From contig CAKMPP010000161.1 of NCBI GenBank assembly GCA_927911475.1, positions 1-21,216 on the forward strand: 21,216 bases of DNA, read 5' to 3'. The notes under the pieces were generated by a model. The model was not told where the DNA came from and made no database searches. It saw only the letters and a program-made list of their open reading frames with translations. Positions 8,250-16,818 of the stretch are shown piece by piece; the stretch's first letter is position 1; each line of letters opens with the position of its first letter. The translations under genes and the position numbers were made by a program. This DNA is from an uncultured Solobacterium sp. (GTDB lineage: Bacteria > Bacillota_I > Bacilli_A > Erysipelotrichales > Erysipelotrichaceae).

Positions 8250-11200
8250 TTACTTTTCCTCTTCTTCTTTCTTTCTGCGCTTCCAGAGGATAAAGAAGAA
8301 TATTGCAAATCCAGAAAGAAGTGTAGCTAAAGTCCCAGCAAATACAGGTCTATTGTTTACAAAACGAACCCATAGATTTGTTGTTACGAAGAAGTTGTCA
8401 ATTTCTTCTTCAATTGTATTACCAGCTGCGTCAGTTAGAACAATCTTCACATTTCTAGCATAGTCGGCACTATCAATTTCTAATGCATAGTCTCCACCAT
8501 TCTTGATGAGTTCTTCTAATTGTGCTTGATCTAAAGTCGCAACTAGTTTGCCATCTAGATAGATTTCAGCCTTAGATAGTGCTAAGTTATCTGCTAACTT
8601 GATTTCTGCTTTATACTTTTCACCAACATATACCTTATTCTTGTCGATATTCTTGAATGTAACACTTGGTGTTGTCTTATCGACACCGAAACGTAGGTTC
8701 ATCTTCTTTGTATCTAAAGTATTCTCAGATACATTACCAGCCTTGTCTTCAGAATAAAGTGTGATGGAATATACAGCGTCATCTGTAAATAGTGAACGAT
8801 TAATTCTATATGTGTAGTGGTACCACTTTCCGTTTCCACCTTCAATTGTCACTTGATAATCCTTACCCTTTTCAAGAACAACTGTCTTATTATTCTTGAA
8901 TAATGTAACCTTTGCGTTATCTACTGGGTCAACATTTGTTTCATAGATGACAATATCACCAACTTCACGTACATACTTACCTGCAATTGCCTTTGTATTC
9001 TCGTCAAATCCATATGTAGAACCAAAGCGGTTTACAGAGAATGTAATTTGCTTTTCTTCAGTATTACCAGCCTTGTCAGTAATCTTCGCTGTTAATGTGT
9101 AAATATCATCTTCTTCTTTCACATTTGCGAAATCATAGTATGTATAAATTTGACCATTTTGAATTTCAGTATAGAAGCCCTTATTCTCAACACGACCTCT
9201 CATCGCACCTGTAAGTGTAATCTCAACAGTAGAAGGATCAAAGTTAGCGTCAGAATACTGAATTACAGGAGCAACTCTACCCTTATTTGCGGATTGATCC
9301 ACAATATCTCTAATTTCTAATTGAGGTTTTGTTAAGTCGATGAAGAACTCATCTCTTGGATAGTCTGTAGCTGCGTTTCCAGCTCTATCTTGTACATCAA
9401 TATCAAATTGATACTGTCCATCAGTAGAATATGTAATCGTAGCTGTATGAGAATCCCCATTATCAGTCCAAGCACTAAGAGCTGGTGCTCCATTTGTACC
9501 ACTTACGTTTGCAATCGTTGCAGTTACTCTCTGTGGATCGAAGTTACGTTCAACAACAGTAATTGTCGCAGTTCTAGCTGCGTTATAGTAGTTACCATTT
9601 CTAGCATTGTTGTTATCATATGATACAGAAATTGTTGGACGTACTTGGTCAATTGTAAACTCTTCACTTGCGACTGTTCCATCAACATATGGATTACCTT
9701 GGAATACATTACCTGCAGTATCTCTACCCTTGATTGAGAATGTATAATCATCATCTACAGTATAGTTGATGATTGCTGTATGTTTAGCATCATCACCATT
9801 GCCTGTTCCTGCTGTATGTGTCCAATCAGAAATCTGAATTGCACTTCCAGCAAGAGCTTTTAACTGCATCTCAATGTAATCAGCGCTAAAGTTACGTTCA
9901 TATACAGTAACAGTAGCTGTACGAGGTGCATTGAAGTACTTACCATCACTAGCATTGTTGTTGTCATATGCAACACTGATAACTGGTGCAGTTGTATCAA
10001 TCTGAATGGTTTGTTTCTTAACAGAAACATTGCCTGCATTATCTACAACTGTAACTTCAATTTCAACTTCGTTACTATTATTTAATTGACTAGATACTAC
10101 AAAATTAACATCCTTACTTGCAATCAAATCTCCAAGTTTCAATGTCTCTAATGTTTCAGCCTCAAATAATACACCATCATCTTGTCCTTGTGTTTGAGTT
10201 CCCATATTTCTTACAACATAACTAATCTTCTTTAAACCAGAATAAGAATTATTTGTAATAGGCTCAGATACATGTACATTTACTTTTACATCACCATTAT
10301 AAACCGTGTTTAGAGAAGCCTCAGGATTGATTGTGATAGAAGGAACTGTTGATTCAATTGAAGGTTTTTGTTCATCTACGATTAAACCAGATGAACTTAC
10401 ATAAGTTACGTTACCAGCCTTATCTACAGCCTTCACATATACAACGTATGTTCCTTCTTCTGTTAATTCAAAGGAATCACCTTCTTGCCAATCAGATACT
10501 CTTGCAAGTTCAGCTTCAGTTAAAATCTTCGAATTTGGTTCATTATTTGAATATTTTTTTGCATAGTAATAAATATTTGCAATGGCAGATGTTTCATCAT
10601 CAGCAGTTAATCTGAAAGTTATATTTTTCTTTGCAAAATAACCTAAAGTCAGCTCACTCTGTAATCCAGACCAACTCTCCTTTATGAAGGAACCGTTATC
10701 TGCCTTAATATCAGAAGTAGCTTCAATTTTAGCAGTTGGCTTATTCTTATCTACTACGAAGGTAAATGCAGCCTTTTGATCATCTACGTTAATTGGCTCA
10801 TTTTTATTACCTGCAGTATCTGTATATTCGAAATCAATTTTATAAACTGCATCACCTGTATATTTAATTTCAATTGTGTGCTTATCTTTATCAGGTGTAT
10901 CACCTGGTGTTGTATTCCATTCGCCAATTGTATATTGTGGCTCATCAATCACTTCGCCCTTACCATTAAATTGCTTTATAACAATATTATTTTTAGCAGT
11001 ATTCTTATCAAAATGATCGCTGCGCTCTGTTACTGTTAGAGTTGCTGTGCGTTCCTTATTAAAATACTCACCATTTTGTGCATTATTGTTGTCATATACA
11101 AGATCAACCTTTGGAGCTACAGTATCGATGTCGATATCCTTAGATATGATTGTGGACTTACCACTTAAGAATTCTGCTTTAACATATAGTTTTTTAGCCC

Positions 11201-12446
11201 CGTTATTTTCGGCTGCATCTATTGTAAATGGGTACTCATTTGGTGCACTATTTTTTTCTTCATCCGTAAAACTTGTTGCATTTGTTTCAAAAATTACATT
11301 TACATCACCCGTTGGCTCTTCAGAATCAAACCAATAAGTAATACGCTTTAAACCTGACAGATTTATATTATTAGCATTATTAACTTGTGCATTTAATTGT
11401 ATATTTTTATTATATGCCTTGTTACTATCAAGATCCCCTATATTTAAATTCGGTCTATTTCCTTCCTTCACAAGATTAATTTGCGTACCAATATCGACAT
11501 TATACGGTTTGTCTCTGATTCTTCTTGATTCCTTAGGCTTTAGATGTAGATTAATCTCTTTAATAATTCCACCTTCAGTTAATTCAATGCTATTTGTGCC
11601 TTCAGAAGTAATATTCTTATCCATATATTTTACTTCAATGTATACATCCTTACCTTCTGGCAAATTTTGAATTTTATCTCTATTAACCTGGATTGTTACT
11701 GGCTGATTAGCAAAAATAATCTTATCTTCTTCAGTTGCGTAATCTTCTGGAGCAATAATTGTAATTGCGTTAAAAGGTATTTTTAAAATAGGTGAAAACT
11801 CTGCATGAACTTCAATATTTCTATCAATATTTTCTATAGTCCATAAATAGACATTATTTGGTAAATCATTAAGATTTGGACCATTATCTACATCATGTTT
11901 AGTGCCATCATCCTCTATATAGAAAATTTTATCTAGTTTATAATCTGAGTTCGGTTTGAACTTCACTGCCACTGAACTTTCATAATCAAAACTTGCATTC
12001 TCTTTTCTACCATTATCAAAGACAATCTTTCCGCCATCTGTCGGCTGTACTAAACTTACTGTATACTTATCTTTCTCATAAGTCACTTTCACTGTATATT
12101 GTTCATCAATATGTTCAATTGAGTATTCATTAGTAGCTGAAGGGGCCTGTGGAACATCATTGATAAGTACTTCTTTTATATGGTAGTGTGGGTTAGGTAT
12201 AACTTTAAAAAGAACGTCTAAACCCAATGTAGTAGGATATGTATATTTATGTGAATCCCCAAAATTTAAATCTGTAGAATCAACCTGTATTTTACCATTC
12301 ATACCACCATTGACCACAAAATCAACCGAAACATCACCTACTGGTGGTAACCCAACATTCGTTTCTTCTGCCAAAACTTGTATTGGAATTAATGTGATAA
12401 ATAAAATTGCAGAAAATATTAAGCACTTTAATCTCTTAAAAAACAT
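8250..12446 (-). CDS. Large Ig-like repeat surface protein with C-terminal membrane anchor
   Basis: This 1398-residue protein is exported and probably displayed on the cell surface. It starts with a Sec signal peptide (LKCLIFSAILFITLIPIQVLA, cleavage near residue 26). Residues of about 35-215 form two InlB/bacterial-repeat-like units. From about 220 on there is a series of Ig-like beta domains, several ending in the hallmark (V/T)DxAGN. Three related modules begin with YDNNNA and contain RTATxTVxER (near residues 450, 828 and 943). The end has a membrane segment (about 1369-1388) followed by KRRKKEEEEK. No LPXTG motif is present, so it is held by the membrane rather than by sortase. It is the last gene of the phospho-signalling cluster, 18 bases after the small membrane protein, with AGAGGAA before its ATG. 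Adhesion or a scaffold role is inferred. Confidence 0.88.
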   Translation of the reverse strand: MFFKRLKCLIFSAILFITLIPIQVLAEETNVGLPPVGDVSVDFVVNGGMNGKIQVDSTDLNFGDSHKYTYPTTLGLDVLFKVIPNPHYHIKEVLINDVPQAPSATNEYSIEHIDEQYTVKVTYEKDKYTVSLVQPTDGGKIVFDNGRKENASFDYESSVAVKFKPNSDYKLDKIFYIEDDGTKHDVDNGPNLNDLPNNVYLWTIENIDRNIEVHAEFSPILKIPFNAITIIAPEDYATEEDKIIFANQPVTIQVNRDKIQNLPEGKDVYIEVKYMDKNITSEGTNSIELTEGGIIKEINLHLKPKESRRIRDKPYNVDIGTQINLVKEGNRPNLNIGDLDSNKAYNKNIQLNAQVNNANNINLSGLKRITYWFDSEEPTGDVNVIFETNATSFTDEEKNSAPNEYPFTIDAAENNGAKKLYVKAEFLSGKSTIISKDIDIDTVAPKVDLVYDNNNAQNGEYFNKERTATLTVTERSDHFDKNTAKNNIVIKQFNGKGEVIDEPQYTIGEWNTTPGDTPDKDKHTIEIKYTGDAVYKIDFEYTDTAGNKNEPINVDDQKAAFTFVVDKNKPTAKIEATSDIKADNGSFIKESWSGLQSELTLGYFAKKNITFRLTADDETSAIANIYYYAKKYSNNEPNSKILTEAELARVSDWQEGDSFELTEEGTYVVYVKAVDKAGNVTYVSSSGLIVDEQKPSIESTVPSITINPEASLNTVYNGDVKVNVHVSEPITNNSYSGLKKISYVVRNMGTQTQGQDDGVLFEAETLETLKLGDLIASKDVNFVVSSQLNNSNEVEIEVTVVDNAGNVSVKKQTIQIDTTAPVISVAYDNNNASDGKYFNAPRTATVTVYERNFSADYIEMQLKALAGSAIQISDWTHTAGTGNGDDAKHTAIINYTVDDDYTFSIKGRDTAGNVFQGNPYVDGTVASEEFTIDQVRPTISVSYDNNNARNGNYYNAARTATITVVERNFDPQRVTATIANVSGTNGAPALSAWTDNGDSHTATITYSTDGQYQFDIDVQDRAGNAATDYPRDEFFIDLTKPQLEIRDIVDQSANKGRVAPVIQYSDANFDPSTVEITLTGAMRGRVENKGFYTEIQNGQIYTYYDFANVKEEDDIYTLTAKITDKAGNTEEKQITFSVNRFGSTYGFDENTKAIAGKYVREVGDIVIYETNVDPVDNAKVTLFKNNKTVVLEKGKDYQVTIEGGNGKWYHYTYRINRSLFTDDAVYSITLYSEDKAGNVSENTLDTKKMNLRFGVDKTTPSVTFKNIDKNKVYVGEKYKAEIKLADNLALSKAEIYLDGKLVATLDQAQLEELIKNGGDYALEIDSADYARNVKIVLTDAAGNTIEEEIDNFFVTTNLWVRFVNNRPVFAGTLATLLSGFAIFFFILWKRRKKEEEEK
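9327..11114 (-). repeat. Three related YDNNNA Ig-like modules in the surface protein
   Basis: Modules of roughly 105-120 residues lie at about 10752-11114, 9642-9995 and 9327-9641. The last two are adjacent, and the first is separated from them by about 250 residues. Each begins near SYDNNNARNG or a close variant, continues Y(F/Y)N..RTAT(L/V/I)TV.ER, and ends in a TAGN or RAGN turn. The matching DNA keeps a recognisable block around CATTGTTGTT(A/G)TCATA on the plus strand. They look like products of internal domain duplication. Confidence 0.7.
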
Positions 12447-12464
12447 ATTTCATTCCTCTTCCCT

Positions 12465-12914
12465 TTACTCAATAATGCCTTTTCCTTCAGAAAAGCCTAT
12501 TTCGTACTCAACTCTAAACTCTTGTTTAATACTATTCTGTATACTGTTTTGGGTGTTATCTTGAATAACACTTTCTGTCAGTACTGTTGTTTCACTTCCA
12601 ATATCATCTAGGGAACTTGTCTTCCCACTCTCTCTACTAGAAGAAGTTTCTGTTAAGACTGTCGTTTCTTCTGCATCGAGAGTTGGTATCATCTGAGTAA
12701 CAATCTTTGCAGTCATATGCATACCAGAAGTATGCCTTCCCTCTTCACTATCACGTTGAATACGTGCAATCTCTTTTCGAGAGTTAGCACCCGAAACCTC
12801 CGCAATTAAGAACGGAACTTTCCAGCGGATAAAGAGCAAGACAGCAATGAGTAGTAGAACGATGCCAATAATGAACAAACTGACTGATATTGTACGTAAT
12901 ACATCAATATTCAT
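12465..12914 (-). CDS. Small single-pass membrane protein with two ETTVLTE motifs
   Basis: I know no family name for this 149-residue protein. One membrane segment (about residues 9-29) is followed by positive residues (IRWK), which places the rest of the chain in the cytoplasm by the positive-inside rule. The tail contains two copies of ETTVLTE (residues 83-89 and 108-114) in a Ser/Thr-rich, probably disordered stretch, then a short predicted strand region (EFRVEYEIG). Its ATG overlaps the kinase stop codon as ATGA, indicating tight co-translation with the kinase. The motif recurs in the FHA protein of the same cluster. A likely role is a membrane-bound kinase substrate that recruits the FHA protein once phosphorylated; this is inference from motif and context. 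Confidence 0.8.
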   Translation of the reverse strand: MNIDVLRTISVSLFIIGIVLLLIAVLLFIRWKVPFLIAEVSGANSRKEIARIQRDSEEGRHTSGMHMTAKIVTQMIPTLDAEETTVLTETSSSRESGKTSSLDDIGSETTVLTESVIQDNTQNSIQNSIKQEFRVEYEIGFSEGKGIIE

Positions 12915-14612
12915 CGTTCACCTCCACCGCTTTCATATGCTACTTTTACCGTTTGTCTAGTATCTTCAATCGACTGCATCGTTTGAACACGCATGTTCTC
13001 TGTTAATTCTGTAGTTGTTTTGATACTTGATACAAATTTCTGAATCAAATCTAAATCAGAATTTAGTTCTTTCTGTTCAATACCATCAACTTTTAATTTT
13101 GTTGCATACTGTTGAATTGTATTACGAACCATTTCAGCTAGTTCTAATCGAACAATTTCTGCTTCTGATTCATTTGGTACAACCTCTGTTAGAAGTGTAT
13201 GCAAACTTTCATAGAATGGTTTGTATTTACCAGTATCATTTGCTTCAGTAATCTGTGTAGCGATATCTCTATAGAACTCACCAATCTCGGCATATGTTTT
13301 CGCCATACCGATATTTTCATAATCCTCAGAAGCATGTTGAAGTACTTCTTTAAACCAAACAACCGCACTCTTTGCACGAGTTATCTGGTTATCTGCACCA
13401 TTTCCGTAATCGAAGTAATACCAATAGAGTTTTCCTGCCTCAAAGCAGATATCTACATAGTTATCTGTCTTTTCAAGTTTTTCTCTATTCAAAGTAATCA
13501 ACTTCTCAATTTCTTTTGCTTCCGCAACCGTAAATACCGAATCATTCATCTTATATGCTTGCATGATTTTGATATACGGTTCTTTCTTATCCTCATATCC
13601 GCTTACCTGTAAGGCAGATATGTAATCCTTAATCTTATCCGCATAGTCAGAACTTAAGTCTGCCTGGTTCATATATGATTGATAAACTGCTTCTGACTGT
13701 GACATTTCTAAGAATTTAGCAGCACCTGCCGCAATAAACATCACAACTGCAAGTACTGCTGTTAGGATAAATACTCCTAACTTCTTTTTATATTGTTTAT
13801 GTAAACCTTCATCTTGATCCTGATAGTGTTCAAGTGCATATGTCAACTCTGACGTGCTTTGATAACGTTTCGCAGGATCCTTTTCTGTACATTTGAGAAT
13901 GATATCTTCTAATCCCTTTGATAGTTTTGGATTAATCTGTCTTATTGGAACCATCTCATATGGTGGTTCACTAGGATTCTTTCCAGTTATTACGTGATAT
14001 AGTGTTGCGCCTAAACAGTATATATCTGTTCGTGCATCAGTTTGACCAATACCACCAAATTGCTCTGGTGCTGCATAGCCAACCGTACCAAGACATGTTG
14101 TATCTGCTAAATTTTTTTTCCTTGAACTCTCTTGCGGTACCAAAGTCAATTAGCGAAATCTTACCGTCTGGTTTTAACATAACGTTAGCCGGCTTCATAT
14201 CACGGTAGATAATCGGCGGCTTACGTGTATGCAAATAACCTAATACATCACATAACTGTAGCGCCCAATTCACAACATTCTCTTGTGACTGAGCGCCAAA
14301 TTCACTCAATATTTTGTCTAGATTATTGCCTTCAATATAATCCATTACAATAATCAAACTATCATCTGTATCAATTACGTCGATGATGGACGGCAAACTC
14401 GGATGTTTTAAAACTTTTAAGATATCTGTCTCGCCAACTAATCCCTGTCGTACAGCCTCAAAGTTGATAACACCATCCTTACGAACCTCTTTAATTGCCC
14501 ATGTTTTATTGGCTCTTTCATTTAGCGCAAGCCAAACAACACTCATTCCACCTTGCCCGATTTTACGTAGGATACGATATTTCCCTTCGAGCAATTCATT
14601 CTCTTTTAACAT
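12911..14612 (-). CDS. Transmembrane Ser/Thr protein kinase without PASTA domains (one apparent frameshift)
   Basis: This is a Hanks-type serine/threonine kinase of about 566 residues. The catalytic domain shows the glycine loop GQGGMS (19-24), the ATP lysine in WAIKE (Lys41), the catalytic loop YRDMKPANVML (Asp138, Lys140, Asn143), DFG (156-158), APE (181-183) and DARTDIYCLG. A membrane segment follows at about 278-297, preceded by KQYKKK, so the kinase is cytoplasmic. The remaining roughly 260 residues lie outside and look helical, TPR-like, with no PASTA repeats. The frame breaks in an eight-base run (14112-14119). Reading seven bases gives REFKEKNLADTTCLGTVGYA, the expected activation segment, so an inserted base is likely. 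It starts 12 bases after the phosphatase gene and overlaps the next gene by ATGA. It probably phosphorylates the ETTVL sites of its neighbours. Confidence 0.92.
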
Positions 14613-14624
14613 ACTAATCCCCTA

Positions 14625-15395
14625 TCAAAATGTACGAATTGCCGCGCAAGTAATATTGTCCCTTTCCTGACGCTGCTTATTCAAATTGATTAACCCCTTA
14701 ATATTTGCGGTCATATCTGCTGCATTAACCATCTTTGTTGGATTTAAAGCAGCGAAAATCTCATTTTCTTTTACAACATGACGGAAGCCGTCTGTACATA
14801 ACATATAAACTGCATCTTTCACCACACTACCACTAAAGAACTGTGGATAAAGATGTGGTGTAACACCAATACCTTGTAAGAGCACTGCTCTTCTTGTATC
14901 AGCTTCTGCTTCTTCTTCCGTTATCTTTCCATCTCTAACTTCTTTTGCCACAAGAGTCTGATCATCTGTAAGTCTTACAAGCTTATCAGTTAATTGATAT
15001 GCACGTGTATCACCTACATTGACAATATATAGACTGTCCTGCGTCAATAACATCGCAGTTAGTGTTGTTCCAATTGCAAACCCTTGTTGCTTACCAAATG
15101 CAGAAATCTTTTCATTTGATGCAATAATCAAATTCTCCCAATCCTCTCGAATTGTACGTTCATTGATCTTTTTTTCAGCAGTAATCAGCGGTAATCTGTT
15201 TAATACCCATTGATTAAAATCATGTACGACGGTAGCACTTGCAAGCTCTCCCATGGAAAGTCCGCCCATACCATCACAAACAATTGCAAAGACCATCTTT
15301 CCCATAGGTGTAGAAATAACTTTAACGTTATAACTATCTTGATTTGTCTTTTTTACGTTACCGATATCCGTCGCTCCAGAAACGATAAAATCCAT
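14625..15395 (-). CDS. PP2C-type Ser/Thr protein phosphatase
   Basis: This 256-residue cytoplasmic metal-dependent phosphatase of the PPM/PP2C (Stp) family is expected to reverse the phosphorylation made by the adjacent kinase. Metal-binding and core motifs are present in order: GNVKKTNQDS (Asp20), FAIVCDGMGG (Asp41, Gly42), GTTLTAML, NVGDTRAY, YMLCTDGF (Asp202) and RDNITCAAIR (Asp246). It is a single domain without a membrane segment. It lies between the FHA gene (15-base gap) and the kinase gene (12-base gap), so all three are surely co-expressed. No anomalies are seen in its frame. Confidence 0.95.
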   Translation of the reverse strand: MDFIVSGATDIGNVKKTNQDSYNVKVISTPMGKMVFAIVCDGMGGLSMGELASATVVHDFNQWVLNRLPLITAEKKINERTIREDWENLIIASNEKISAFGKQQGFAIGTTLTAMLLTQDSLYIVNVGDTRAYQLTDKLVRLTDDQTLVAKEVRDGKITEEEAEADTRRAVLLQGIGVTPHLYPQFFSGSVVKDAVYMLCTDGFRHVVKENEIFAALNPTKMVNAADMTANIKGLINLNKQRQERDNITCAAIRTF

Positions 15396-15410
15396 ATTAT
15401 CTTCCCTGGC

Positions 15411-16805
15411 CTATCTTATCTTGAACGCAAACTTCTCATTCGCTAGACGAATAACATCTCCGTCTTTAATTTCAACTTTAATATTACTTGTAATCATTTC
15501 ATCATTTACATATGTATGATTTGTAGAATTCTTGTCCACAACATAGTAATGACCATTTTCTACGATAAAATCAGCATGGCTTCTACTAATTGCAGTATTA
15601 TCACCGATAAAGTAATCCACGTAACTCTTCTCTTTTCCAAGACGTAAAGACTTCTTATCGAGACGGATAATATCGTTATTCTTAACACGAATCAAGCGAG
15701 GATTAATCATCATTTCTTCCTGCATTGCTTGACTTAGTACTGTTGTTTCTCCGTTTGCTGTACCACCACCGATTGCATGCTGTAAGTCTACTGTTTCACC
15801 ATGCATGTTTTGGTTAACAGCAACAGTATTAAGGGAAGGAACACCAGAGGCTACTTCAGTTTTTGCTACTGGAGCTACCGGTGTAGCAACTGGTTCTGCT
15901 GGTTTTTCATTTGGTACCGCAAAACTTGTAGCATGTGAAGTTGCAGGTTTATCCATACCTGGAATATCAAATGCATAATTTTCTTTAGCAACTGGAGCTT
16001 CAATCTTCTTTTCAGTTGGTGTAAAGAAACTGCTCTTTGTCTCCACTTCCTTTTTCTTAGGCTTGAAGATATCGAAGAAAGAACCCTTCTTCACTGGCTT
16101 TTCTTGTTTCACTGCTTCAACTTCCTTCACTACAGGCTGAGCAACTGTATGTTGTACAGCAGGCTCTGTAATAGATGGTTGTTCATATAGATGATCTGCC
16201 TGTCCATTTGTATGTACATCAGATACCACCTTCTTATTGGAAACTTCTTGCTTACGTAGTGTATCAATTAACTCATCAAATGAACCTAAATTGAAATCAG
16301 CCTTTGCAAGATACTGCATAATTTCATAATAGTATTGTTTATCTTCCTGCTCATCTAGTTGAACACGTAACATAATCTTCTGGAAGAAGTCATGTAAATT
16401 TGGCTTTTCATCATTTACGACTGGAAGATACATGAACTTAGCAGTACCTTCACTTACATCACAGAAGATATATTGTGTATTGAACACAAACTCATTTAAT
16501 TCAAGCAAATATTCATTTGCAGATAATAATGTTTTTACCATGCAAGAAAATATCGTCAATAATTTTTTGCGGTAAATTGGACGTTCTAGCATGTCCTCTA
16601 AAGTTACTTGTGCTGAGATATTAAATACTAACTTACGGTCTAGATTAAACTGTGAGAAAGTAATTGGAACGATACCCTCAATATTGTTGTTTTGCAACAT
16701 ACCTAGACCAACACGATCCAGTTCTTCCTCCTTGAGCATTTTATAGTTCAAATAGGAAGCTGATGCATCATTTTCATAAGAAATTCTACTATCTAAGTTA
16801 AACAT
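15411..16805 (-). CDS. DUF6382-like and FHA domain protein with an ETTVL motif
   Basis: This is a cytoplasmic phosphothreonine-reading protein of about 464 residues. The first 170 or so resemble the DUF6382 domain that commonly precedes FHA domains in Bacillota (ISYENDASASYLNYKML, NNNIEGIVPITFSQ, KFMYLPVV). A long low-complexity, Pro/Ala/Lys-rich linker follows, then ETTVLSQ (residues 353-359). The C-terminal FHA domain spans about 373-464, with LRLGKEKS, the signature ISRSHADF and DKNSTNHTYVN carrying the binding-loop residues. I choose the start at 16805 because GAGAGGG lies eight bases upstream, whereas the upstream ATG at 16826 has no ribosome site and overlaps the previous gene. The short motif just before the FHA domain recalls GarA/OdhI proteins, whose phosphorylated N-terminal threonine folds back onto their own FHA domain. 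That analogy is inference. Confidence 0.88.
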   Translation of the reverse strand: MFNLDSRISYENDASASYLNYKMLKEEELDRVGLGMLQNNNIEGIVPITFSQFNLDRKLVFNISAQVTLEDMLERPIYRKKLLTIFSCMVKTLLSANEYLLELNEFVFNTQYIFCDVSEGTAKFMYLPVVNDEKPNLHDFFQKIMLRVQLDEQEDKQYYYEIMQYLAKADFNLGSFDELIDTLRKQEVSNKKVVSDVHTNGQADHLYEQPSITEPAVQHTVAQPVVKEVEAVKQEKPVKKGSFFDIFKPKKKEVETKSSFFTPTEKKIEAPVAKENYAFDIPGMDKPATSHATSFAVPNEKPAEPVATPVAPVAKTEVASGVPSLNTVAVNQNMHGETVDLQHAIGGGTANGETTVLSQAMQEEMMINPRLIRVKNNDIIRLDKKSLRLGKEKSYVDYFIGDNTAISRSHADFIVENGHYYVVDKNSTNHTYVNDEMITSNIKVEIKDGDVIRLANEKFAFKIR

Positions 16806-16818
16806 ACTATCTACCCTC

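Noticed and set aside
10349..11670. Several plus-strand open frames of 80-96 codons opposite the surface-protein gene
   Set aside because: They are antisense readings of a repetitive low-complexity gene and have no ribosome sites or family features.
12911..14149. A separate gene starting at ATG 14149 encoding the C-terminal kinase part
   Set aside because: The first dozen residues are an out-of-frame reading of the DFG region. One base removed from the run at 14112-14119 joins it to the N-terminal lobe, so it is one kinase gene.
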